A stretch of DNA of 6,638 nucleotides, taken from assembly GCF_028618695.1 (NCBI RefSeq), contig NZ_JAQIVI010000293.1:1-6638 (forward strand). Direction: 5' to 3'. The position numbers and the translations under genes are program-made. This DNA is from Natrinema soli. GTDB lineage: Archaea; Halobacteriota; Halobacteria; Halobacteriales; Natrialbaceae. The notes below the pieces were generated by a model. That model did no database searches. It was not told the origin of the DNA and was given only the letters and a program-made list of their open reading frames with translations. Below are positions 1 through 4,922 of this stretch, one piece after another (position 1 is the stretch's first letter; each line of letters opens with the position of its first letter).

Positions 1-238
1 AGTCGGCGGGCAGCCCCGCGAGGTACCCGCCGGCGCTCTCGGCGAGCCCGACGGCCCCTTCCCAGTTGCGCTCGCGGGCGTGATAGACCGCGCCGCTGTA
101 CTGAATGAGTCCGTGAAGCAGGCGTTCGTCGTCGCTGCCGGCCTCGAGTTCGAGCCAGCGGTCCTCCCAGGCGTCGTGAGCGGCGTGATAGTGGCCACTG
201 TTGAAGATGGCGACGCCCGCCCGAAGCCGATCGCGCAT
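1..238 (-). CDS. DUF309-family protein, C-terminally cut by window edge
   Basis: This is the first 79 residues of a protein that continues past the left edge. The start ATG is at 238-236. The reading frame shows the DUF309 pattern. An opening stretch with FNSGHYHAAHDAWEDRW (residues 12-28) supplies H21, E25 and W28. It is followed by LLHGLIQYSGAVYHAR (residues 40-55) and a NWEGAVGL segment (58-65). This helical HxxxE...W / HGLIQ signature is typical of the family, whose biochemical function is not established, so no reaction is assigned. The chosen ATG puts the conserved FN.GHY.AAH segment about 12 residues from the N-terminus, as usual for the family. No convincing Shine-Dalgarno is visible. 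The gene is codirectional with the aminopeptidase to its right but more than 600 bp from it, so the two are probably separate transcripts. Family assignment is fairly sure; function is unknown. Confidence 0.8.
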   Translation of the reverse strand, partial: MRDRLRAGVAIFNSGHYHAAHDAWEDRWLELEAGSDDERLLHGLIQYSGAVYHARERNWEGAVGLAESAGGYLAGLPAD

Positions 239-414
239 AGCCGTCCTTGGGGCTCGAGACTCGAGAACGTGACGAAAACGGTGACCGCCGGATATCCTGC
301 CGGCAACGGCGACCGGGTCACACCGGGAGGGGGGACGCCACGTCGCCGGGGTACCGACAGCACACTACCGCCTCCGGCAGGGCGGGACAGACAACTGTTG
401 ACTGGGGGGAATCC

Positions 415-463
415 AGGGCGTGTCGACGCCCTAACCGGTTACTATCCGCCACCGGTCCGGCGG
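415..463. repeat. Three consecutive palindromes
   Basis: Three perfect inverted repeats occur back to back: agggcgt/acgccct with a 4-nt loop (415-432), the 10-bp palindrome taaccggtta (432-441), and ccgcc/ggcgg with an 8-nt loop (446-463). They could fold as RNA hairpins in a leftward transcript or act as protein-binding dyads. No T tract follows them directly, so a terminator role is not clear. Confidence 0.5.
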
Positions 464-482
464 TACTTGACGTGAGGGCGAG

Positions 483-511
483 CATACATATTAGTATGGG
501 ATGGCTTCCCA
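483..511. promoter_or_regulatory. AT-rich dyad, possible operator
   Basis: An AT-rich island in GC-rich DNA contains catac-(6 nt atatta)-gtatg (483-498). It overlaps a second dyad, tggga-(5 nt)-tccca (497-511). The 5-6-5 geometry with an AT core resembles a dimeric regulator site or a TATA element. No supported gene starts close to it on either strand, so its role is open. Confidence 0.3.
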
Positions 512-612
512 CAGTATAGAGAGCCACCACCGATCCGTAAGAAGTCCTTACCGTCGCTCGAGGGGAGAGATGCGTCCGAAGCTGGCAGCGGACTAACTCG
601 TGTCTCGCCAGC

Positions 613-631
613 AAAAACGCCGCAGGCGTTT
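613..631 (-). terminator. Hairpin plus T5, leftward terminator
   Basis: The perfect 7-bp inverted repeat aaacgcc-gca-ggcgttt (615-631) is followed on the minus strand by a run of five T (617-613). This looks like an intrinsic terminator for leftward transcription. It sits about 58 bases past the stop codon of the duplicated aminopeptidase tail (copy A) and about 220 bases past the real aminopeptidase stop. Archaeal termination depends mainly on the T tract, so the hairpin may be secondary. Confidence 0.5.
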
Positions 632-721
632 CGAGGCCGTCTCGACGATCCACCGCGCTCGCCGCTCCGAACCGAACGTCTCACGAACTCAGACCTCGCT
701 ATCCTCGAACGAGAACGTCCC
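613..721 (-). repeat. Direct repeat copy A: duplicated aminopeptidase 3' end
   Basis: Bases 632-721 match 796-885 with 5 mismatches in 90 positions at a constant offset of 164 bp. The 9-base block at 613-621 also matches 777-785 at the same offset, with a dissimilar 10-base stretch between. Read on the minus strand, this copy encodes GTFSFEDSEV and a stop at 691-689, against GTFTFEDSEV for the real aminopeptidase C-terminus. It is therefore a detached tail of that gene, left by tandem duplication or recombination with a related copy, and not a gene itself. Confidence 0.85.
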
Positions 722-776
722 AGTTGGACCTTTTTCCGCTCGCTCACGTTGTTCGCTCGCGCAAAAATCTCCACCA

Positions 777-885
777 AAAAACGCCATCGAAACATCGAAG
801 CCGTCTCGACGATCCACCGCGCTCGCCGCTCCGAACCGAACGACCCGCGAACTCAGACCTCGCTATCCTCGAACGTGAACGTCCC
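777..885 (-). repeat. Direct repeat copy B, overlapping aminopeptidase 3' end
   Basis: This partner of the repeat at 613-721 spans the last ten aminopeptidase codons, the stop codon and about 75 bases of 3' flank. Compared with copy A, the ten bases 786-795 are unrelated, so the hairpin arm present in copy A is missing here. The A/T run (a776-781, read as T6 on the minus strand) is retained and may serve as a simple archaeal T-tract terminator for the aminopeptidase. Between the copies, at 737-761, lies a motif of the type gcgagcgaac...gtgagcgagc, which recurs in haloarchaeal intergenic DNA from my recollection. Confidence 0.8.
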
Positions 886-1947
886 GTTTCGTTGAATCAC
901 GTCACCGTCGACCTCAAGGCGGGAGTCCTCGCTAACGTCCGTGATGAGATCGACGTGGACCGCCGAGTCGTTGCCGGACTCGCCGTCGGGGAGACAGGCG
1001 TCGTAGGCCCGGCCGAGCGCCAGATGGACGGTATCACCCATCTTCTCGTCGAAGAGGATATTGTCCGTGTAGCGGTCGATACCTCGGTTCATTCCGATTC
1101 CGAGTTCGCCCAGCCGGCGCGCTCCGTCGTCCGTCTCGATGATCTCGCCGATCACGTCCCCACCCTGCTCGGCGTCGTAATCGACGACCTCGCCCTCGGC
1201 GAACTCGAGGCGGACGCCCCGGACGGACTCCCCCCGTATCGTCATCGGGACGTCTAAGGTCACCTCGCCCTCGGTCGCGGAGGGTGCAGTGAAGACCTCG
1301 CCGCTGGGCAGGTTGTGCGAGTCGTAGGCGACCGACGCGGCGCTGTTGACCGCCGTCCGGCCCTCGATCCGCATCGTCAGGTCGGTCCCCCTCGAGACGA
1401 GTCGTACCTCGCTCCCCTCGTCGAGCAACGCTTTCAACTGGGCCATCTCCTCGGCCAGCGACTCCCAGTCGCGGAGGATCGCGTCGTACGCGAACTCTTG
1501 GTACTCCTCGTACGCCATGTTGGCCTGCTGGGCGAGCGAGCGCGTCGGGTGGACCGTCGACACCCAGCGGGTTCCCAGTCGGCGATCGCGAATCTCGCTT
1601 CTGGCCTCGTTGTACGCTCGCCGCCGGTCGCCGGTAACGTCGGCCGTCGCACTCGTATTCCGCCCGCCGCCGAGCGAGAGATAGACGTCGGCGTTCTCGA
1701 CCAGCGCGAGTTCGTGAGCCGGATTCGCGTCGAAATCGCCGTCGTGGGCCCGGAGATAGGCCCGCGTGATTTCGCCCGAGCCGTAGGTCGCGAGCAGGTT
1801 CGCGCCCCGCTCGCCGAGTGTTTCGGCGACGGCGACCGCCAGCTCGTGCGCGTCCGGCCCCACCGACAGAACGACGTCGTCGCTCGCTTCGACGCGAGCG
1901 CTCCAGTCGACCAGCACCTCGGCGTGTTCGCGTACGCGTTCGTCCAT
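853..1947 (-). CDS. M29-family aminopeptidase (AmpS/AmpT-like)
   Basis: This is a 364-residue cytoplasmic metallo-aminopeptidase of peptidase family M29, expected to release N-terminal amino acids from peptides using two metal ions. The metal-binding set is visible with family spacing: E217 in NLPSGEVFTAP, E281 in ELGIGMN, H308 in GDTVHLALG, Y315 seven residues later, and H331/D333 in SAVHVDL. DEK at 300-302 is also a family hallmark. No signal peptide is visible. I chose the ATG at 1947-1945 over an upstream in-frame GTG at 1983. The TATA-like box at 1971-1977 would otherwise lie inside the gene, a GAGAGGA sequence precedes the ATG, and the extra 12 residues look non-coding. The protein is acidic, as expected for a halophile. 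The last ten codons are duplicated further downstream (copy A at 613-721). Specificity within the family cannot be told from sequence. Confidence 0.92.
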   Translation of the reverse strand: MDERVREHAEVLVDWSARVEASDDVVLSVGPDAHELAVAVAETLGERGANLLATYGSGEITRAYLRAHDGDFDANPAHELALVENADVYLSLGGGRNTSATADVTGDRRRAYNEARSEIRDRRLGTRWVSTVHPTRSLAQQANMAYEEYQEFAYDAILRDWESLAEEMAQLKALLDEGSEVRLVSRGTDLTMRIEGRTAVNSAASVAYDSHNLPSGEVFTAPSATEGEVTLDVPMTIRGESVRGVRLEFAEGEVVDYDAEQGGDVIGEIIETDDGARRLGELGIGMNRGIDRYTDNILFDEKMGDTVHLALGRAYDACLPDGESGNDSAVHVDLITDVSEDSRLEVDGDVIQRNGTFTFEDSEV

Positions 1948-1970
1948 GATCGTTCCTCTCGAGCGGGATC

Positions 1971-1977
1971 CTATAGT
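1971..1977 (-). promoter_or_regulatory. TATA-like box of the aminopeptidase gene
   Basis: On the minus strand CTACTATAGG lies about 25-30 bases before the ATG at 1947. With the usual archaeal TATA-to-start distance, transcription would begin at or next to the ATG, giving a leaderless or near-leaderless mRNA, which is common in haloarchaea. The position is inferred from spacing only. Confidence 0.45.
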
Positions 1978-2013
1978 AGCCACTGATGCGGTCTACTGTA
2001 CCGATGTACCGGC

Positions 2014-2039
2014 GCAACCGCAGGACGGTTCGCGGTTGC
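2014..2039. repeat. 8-bp inverted repeat between yhhQ-like gene and aminopeptidase
   Basis: The perfect arms gcaaccgc (2014-2021) and gcggttgc (2032-2039) are separated by 10 bases. The element lies about 95 bases past the transporter stop and about 70 bases upstream of the aminopeptidase ATG. It is not followed by a T tract on the minus strand. It could be the 3' hairpin of the transporter mRNA or an upstream operator of the aminopeptidase gene. Confidence 0.45.
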
Positions 2040-2134
2040 TCCGGGAATGATTTACAACAGTCCGTCTGAGACGAGTGCGATACCGATCGCTACCCGTCGC
2101 GCGATCGGCCCGGACGGATTCTGACGAGGAGAAA

Positions 2135-2860
2135 TCAGGCGGCGTGCGCCTCCTCGGCGGTGAGCCCCTCGCGCGAGCGCACGAGCGAGACGATAGCGTA
2201 GACGATCGGCGTGTCGAGGAGGGCGATCGCGAGTTTCAACAGGTACTGGCCGACCATCAACGAGAGGATGACGTCAGTCGGGAGAACGACACCGACGCCG
2301 AGGGCGGCAGGTGCGACGGCGAACGCGACCGAGACGAAGATGACGGTATCGATCGCCTGGCTGCTCGCCGTCGACGCGATGTTGCGGAGCCAGAGTTTCT
2401 CGGAGCCGGTGTAGTCCCGAATCCGGTGAAAGACGATCACGTCCCAGTTCTGACTCACGAGATAGGCCAACAGGCTCCCGAGGACCACGTTCGTCGACGC
2501 ACCGAGTGCCGTCTCGAACGCAGCGGGATCGACGCTCGAGGGGGCGGCCGGCGCGGCGATCGTCGACCAGACGAGCGCGAGGACGACGAAGTTCAGGACG
2601 AACCCCACGTTGACGACGATCTGGGCCGCGCGGCGGCCGTACAGTTCGGTGTAACAGTCGCTCGCGAGGAACGTCAGCGCGTACGCGAGGGCCGCCCCGG
2701 GCAACGCGAGCTGTGCCCCCGTCACCGGGAGCGCGACCGGGAGTTCGAACGCGAGTACCTTCGACGCGGTCAACTGCGCGGTGACGAGTGCGGTCACGAA
2801 GAGACCGATCAGCGCGACCTGCGCGATCGTCGGCGCTCCTCGGGCCTCTGTCCGGTTCAT
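2135..2860 (-). CDS. yhhQ: Queuosine-precursor transporter, YhhQ/VUT (DUF165) family
   Basis: This 241-residue integral membrane protein has six or more hydrophobic helices, for example about 12-30, 48-66, 80-104, 124-136, 168-187 and 196-217. Family motifs are clear: SDCYTELYG (67-75), SQNWDVIVFHRIR (136-148), LWLRNIAST (156-164) and SSQAIDTVIF (166-175). Members import 7-deazaguanine precursors (preQ0/preQ1 or queuine-related). In archaea the plausible substrate is preQ0, used to make archaeosine at position 15 of tRNA. The substrate is an inference here, since no archaeosine gene is in the window. Length is close to the bacterial YhhQ (about 220 residues). The ATG at 2860 is preceded by a TATA-like element at leaderless spacing. 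The C-terminal tail SREGLTAEEAHAA is a short polar extension. The gene is transcribed toward the aminopeptidase 187 bp away, probably as a separate unit. Confidence 0.88.
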   Translation of the reverse strand: MNRTEARGAPTIAQVALIGLFVTALVTAQLTASKVLAFELPVALPVTGAQLALPGAALAYALTFLASDCYTELYGRRAAQIVVNVGFVLNFVVLALVWSTIAAPAAPSSVDPAAFETALGASTNVVLGSLLAYLVSQNWDVIVFHRIRDYTGSEKLWLRNIASTASSQAIDTVIFVSVAFAVAPAALGVGVVLPTDVILSLMVGQYLLKLAIALLDTPIVYAIVSLVRSREGLTAEEAHAA

Positions 2861-2884
2861 ACCGCGGCATACCCATCGGAACCA

Positions 2885-2900
2885 CCTAAACGATACTATT
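2885..2900 (-). promoter_or_regulatory. AT-rich promoter element for yhhQ-like gene
   Basis: On the minus strand AATAGTATCGTTTAGG lies about 25-40 bases before the ATG at 2860. The TTTAGG part is at the distance expected for a TATA box of a leaderless transcript. It stands out as AT-rich within GC-rich surroundings. There is no experimental support. Confidence 0.35.
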
Positions 2901-2976
2901 CCGGTGCACCTCGAGGGTGACTACAGTCCGCAAAGGATATTCCCACCAGGCAGTCGTCGACCGTGAGCGAGTCCCG

Positions 2977-3012
2977 GAATCGTCCCTTGAATCGTCTCCG
3001 GAATCGTCCTCG
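2977..3012 (+). repeat. Three tandem 12-bp units
   Basis: Three consecutive 12-base units begin with gaatcgtc at 2977, 2989 and 3001, with variable last four bases (cctt, tccg, ctcg). A further ggaatcgtcc occurs at 3120-3129. The 12-base period keeps frame, which fits either a short low-complexity coding segment (ESSL-ESSP-ESSS) or a simple slippage repeat. Confidence 0.7.
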
Positions 3013-3267
3013 AGTCGATCACAGCCGTCCGTCGAGCCGCGGCCGGTTCTGGACGGACGGTCGGTCGAATTCGAGCGTGAACGGCGAAATCGGTGGCTTC
3101 TCGTCCGCTTCCCGCTGGGAGGAATCGTCCACCCCTCCCTCGAGCCGGCTCGTGTTCCGTCTCGTGGGGGTCACCGATTCGCTATCGCCGGCGCCAATAC
3201 CTCTGAGATATAGAAAAACCGACTTCGATGTTTTCACCGCTACAGTCCGATGACCGTCGGGTTCACG

Positions 3268-3316
3268 ACAAAATTATTTTTGTTTCGACAGTATATCCGT
3301 AACACAACTGTTATAC
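3268..3316 (+). promoter_or_regulatory. Promoter region of the cold-shock gene
   Basis: An AT-rich block upstream of cspA carries the dyad acaaaa-ttat-ttttgt (3268-3283) and two TATA-like boxes, gtatatcc (3291-3298) and ttatacg (3311-3317). The second box would start transcription only a few bases before the ATG at 3343. The first would give a leader of about 25 bases. The AT-rich dyad just upstream of the boxes may bind a regulator. Confidence 0.4.
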
Positions 3317-3342
3317 GTGTCCCGGGCTTCGATTGAATTGCA

Positions 3343-3537
3343 ATGGCGAAAGGAAACGTTGATTTCTTCAACGACACAGGCGGCTACGGTTTCATTGAGA
3401 CGGACGACGCAGACGATGACGTTTTCTTCCACATGGAAGACGTTGGCGGTCCGGACCTCGAAGAAGGCACAGACATCGAATTCGATATCGAACAGGCCCC
3501 CAAGGGCCCCCGCGCCACCAACGTCACCCGCCTGTAA
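3343..3537 (+). CDS. cspA: Cold-shock domain protein (CspA family)
   Basis: This is a 64-residue single cold-shock domain, an OB-fold that binds single-stranded RNA and DNA and acts as an RNA chaperone in the cytoplasm. The RNP1 motif is GGYGFIE (13-19) and RNP2 is VFFHM (27-31). The family opening K-W-F-N is replaced by VDFFN (6-10). Length matches the family, and the protein has many Asp/Glu, including the run DDADDD (21-26), as expected for a halophile. The ATG at 3343 is the family start (MAKG...). The gene stands alone, with its own AT-rich promoter region upstream. Right after the stop a weak aaaa-tggc-tttt dyad (3536-3547) ends in a T run that could terminate the transcript. Haloarchaea often carry more than one copy, and which paralogue this is cannot be told. 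Confidence 0.95.
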   Translation: MAKGNVDFFNDTGGYGFIETDDADDDVFFHMEDVGGPDLEEGTDIEFDIEQAPKGPRATNVTRL

Positions 3538-3935
3538 AATGGCTTTTCACGTTCGGTAACGGGTTTCACATTCGATTATCATTCTTCAACACATGACACG
3601 ATAGCCAGCGACGGCTTCGTGACATCGATACTAGACAATCGAGTCATCCGTACTGACAGTGTCGAACCGCGACAACCAGTCAACTCGATGAGTGTTATTT
3701 CGTTTGAGCGACCGTGAGCGGTCTGTTTCGTTTTGCGTAACTTTCATGAAATCCGTTATAAGTCTCTAGACGGGCTCTCTGTACGGCTCCGTAACCGGAT
3801 TTAGCATGTTCTTACGAAATGAAACGCGAGATATTAGTCTGACTGACTTTGTTAGCTTCGGTGAACGTATACGGAACGGTTGATACGAAATCGATAACAA
3901 ATAGCCGGGCGCCCGTTCGTTCACTCGAGTACAAA
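3538..3935. other. Intergenic region between cspA and padR-like gene
   Basis: I find no supported gene here. Visible signals are a gaccg-tgag-cggtc hairpin (3710-3723) followed by the T-rich stretch tgtttcgtttt, and a good TATA-like box TTATAA (3756-3761). Transcription from that box would start near 3783, about 150 bases before padR. A 25-codon frame starts at ATG 3806 and ends at 3883; it resembles nothing I recognise. Composition is more AT-rich than the flanking genes. Confidence 0.5.
3866..3915 (+). promoter_or_regulatory. Promoter and palindromes upstream of padR-like gene
   Basis: The AT-rich stretch ataacaaata (3894-3903) lies about 35-40 bases before the ATG at 3936 and is the likely TATA region. 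It is flanked by two perfect palindromes, cgtatacg (3866-3873) and cgggcgcccg (3906-3915). The second lies between the TATA box and the start codon, where a bound repressor would block transcription. Autoregulation is typical of PadR proteins and is inferred here. Confidence 0.35.
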
Positions 3936-4211
3936 ATGGACGATTTGACAGGGTTTCAACGAGACCTTCTGTACGTGATCGCAGGGGCTGATCAGCCCTC
4001 CGGCCAGGACGTGAAAGACGAAGTCGAGTCATACTACAACAGCGAGATCAATCACGGCCGGTTGTATCCAAATCTCGACACACTGGTCAACAAAGACCTT
4101 GTCGAGAAGGGGGAGCTCGATCGACGAACCAACTACTACGAGATCAGTGACCGCGGCCGACAGACGATCGAGCAGCGCCGGGAGTGGGAACAACAGTATA
4201 TCGACGACTAG
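3936..4211 (+). CDS. PadR-family winged-helix transcriptional regulator
   Basis: This 91-residue protein is a single PadR-type winged helix-turn-helix domain. N-terminal helices (FQRDLLYVIAGADQPSG) precede the recognition segment NHGRLYPNLDTLVNKDLVEKG (39-59), the haloarchaeal form of the family's LYP.L..L...G signature. The wing RRTNYYEISDRGRQTI (63-78) follows. There is no second dimerisation or effector domain, so it belongs to the short PadR type, which usually acts as a dimeric repressor. The ligand and targets are unknown. I chose the ATG at 3936 over an upstream TTG at 3849, because the extra 29 residues would cover the promoter palindromes and lack conservation-like features. The gene is monocistronic by appearance. 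The candidate dyads upstream (3866-3915) and downstream (4290-4303) are possible targets by proximity. Confidence 0.9.
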   Translation: MDDLTGFQRDLLYVIAGADQPSGQDVKDEVESYYNSEINHGRLYPNLDTLVNKDLVEKGELDRRTNYYEISDRGRQTIEQRREWEQQYIDD

Positions 4212-4289
4212 TTCGACACCCACCAGTCCTGCACTCTCCGCCCCGGTAGCCGGGCGACACGCACCGACGGGAACGTCCGATATCGGCTG

Positions 4290-4306
4290 ATAGCAGGTGC
4301 TATAGG
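4290..4306 (+). promoter_or_regulatory. Dyad overlapping a TATA-like box
   Basis: The perfect dyad atagca-gg-tgctat (4290-4303) overlaps the TATA-like sequence TATAGG (4301-4306), the same hexamer seen at the aminopeptidase promoter. Predicted transcription start is about 4328-4330, exactly where a strong hairpin begins. A regulator bound to the dyad would mask the TATA box. The nearest upstream gene is the PadR regulator, ending 78 bases earlier. Confidence 0.35.
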
Positions 4307-4327
4307 CGACACTCACGGAAATCGATC

Positions 4328-4458
4328 CGGTGTGACCGAGCAGGTGACGGCAGAACCCGCTCGGACACCGTCATCAGCGGGTACCTGTCGGCAGAAACGG
4401 TCCCGTTTCACCACTCGATAGAGACAGTATCCGCGGTTTTCGTTCCGGCAGCTGTCTC
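4328..4458 (+). ncRNA. Candidate structured RNA
   Basis: The region is dense in inverted repeats. cggtgt(ga)ccgagc pairs with gctcggacaccg as a 12-bp stem with a 2-base bulge (4328-4341/4359-4370). gaaacgg/ccgtttc is a 7-bp hairpin (4394-4409). gagacag/ctgtctc is a 7-bp stem closing a 24-base loop (4421-4458). A second stem, acccgc/gcgggt (4355-4360/4377-4382), is incompatible with the first. A TATA-like box sits at the right distance upstream. A T-rich stretch (4437-4444) could be an alternative 3' end. I recognise no known RNA family. The strand is inferred from the TATA box alone. Confidence 0.25.
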
Positions 4459-4922
4459 CGCCCTTCGTTCTACCACTACTGACAGGGCGGGGCTGAGACG
4501 GTCGGCTGGAAGTCCGTCCTGAAGCACCCTCGATACGATATGGACTTACACCGAAACCAGTTGCAACCGACCGTCTGCCTCCTCGATGACCGCGAACCGA
4601 ATCCCCTCGAGTTGCAATCACGAGCCCCAATCGCTCGTTCAACTCGACTCGATCGACCGTTCTGGGCCCGTCAGCCACAGAGGGTCCCTCGAGTTCGCCT
4701 CCTCGCCTCACGTCTACCCCGAAACCCAGAACTACTTACGTCGGGAGAGCCGTTAATTCACTAACCGAAATAGGCGCTGTCCCTGGCACGGTCGGGACTG
4801 AGCCTTCGATTCGAGCCACCGCGGACGTTATCGAAGCCGGCTCACGTCGCAGGACGCCGTTCCCCGCAGCCATTCCGGCTGCACGACTGTCCACGGGACT
4901 GCTATGATCGGCCCTACCAACA
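4459..4922. other. Gene-free stretch and leader region of RNase J
   Basis: I see no intact gene. On the minus strand an open frame from 4711 reads about 30 plausible codons up to ...VELNERLGLVIA. A different frame then gives a plausible 23-codon end (4617-4549) with a TAA at 4548-4546, which could be a frameshifted remnant. On the plus strand no good TATA box sits at leaderless distance from RNase J. Weak candidates (ttaatt 4753-4758, ttatcg 4828-4833) would give leaders of roughly 70-140 bases. The hairpin gcagcc-attcc-ggctgc (4866-4882) lies 40 bases before the RNase J ATG. Confidence 0.45.

Larger units (their letters stand above)
239..612. other. Gene-free stretch with many small inverted repeats
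   Basis: I see no gene here that I can support. The open frames on both strands are rich in Arg/Pro/Ser/Gly and lack haloarchaeal codon bias. The region carries short perfect dyads: 287-291/300-304 (gccgg/ccggc), 415-421/426-432, 432-441, 446-450/459-463, 483-487/494-498, 497-501/507-511 and 537-541/547-551 (gtaag/cttac). It lies between two leftward genes, so it should hold the promoter of the DUF309 gene and 3' signals of the upstream unit. A clear TATA box for the DUF309 gene is not obvious. Confidence 0.6.
2861..3342. other. Divergent intergenic region, no supported gene
   Basis: This stretch separates the leftward transporter from the rightward cold-shock gene and should hold both promoters. 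A GTG-initiated frame at 2917-3213 (98 codons, plus strand) contains an ESSx tetrapeptide repeat and has no recognisable domain or clear start signal. A 72-codon frame on the minus strand at 3019-3237 is equally unconvincing. I treat both as non-coding. A small unrecognised protein in the 2917 frame cannot be excluded. Confidence 0.5.

Noticed and set aside
442..795. 117-codon open frame on the minus strand as a gene
   Set aside because: It crosses the duplicated aminopeptidase tail out of frame, a terminator hairpin and a common intergenic motif. The composition is not protein-like.
724..1257. Long open frame on the plus strand opposite the aminopeptidase
   Set aside because: It is a shadow of the well-supported M29 gene, produced by high G/C content; no domain is recognisable.
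1911..1983. Extended aminopeptidase start at GTG 1983
   Set aside because: It would add 12 poorly protein-like residues and place the TATA-like box inside the gene. The ATG at 1947 has better promoter and Shine-Dalgarno context.
3806..3883. 25-codon open frame upstream of padR
   Set aside because: Short, unrecognised, codon use unlike the neighbours, and it overlaps the promoter region of padR.
3849..3935. Extended PadR start at TTG 3849
   Set aside because: The added residues overlap the AT-rich promoter region and two palindromes. The family domain starts just after the ATG at 3936.
4212..4500. RNase P RNA or SRP RNA in the structured region
   Set aside because: The conserved sequence blocks of archaeal RNase P and SRP RNA were looked for and not found on either strand.
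4313..4711. 132-codon open frame on the minus strand as a gene
   Set aside because: Third-position G/C content is low for this genome, the product is Arg/Gly/Ser-rich without a domain, and most of it runs through the hairpin cluster.
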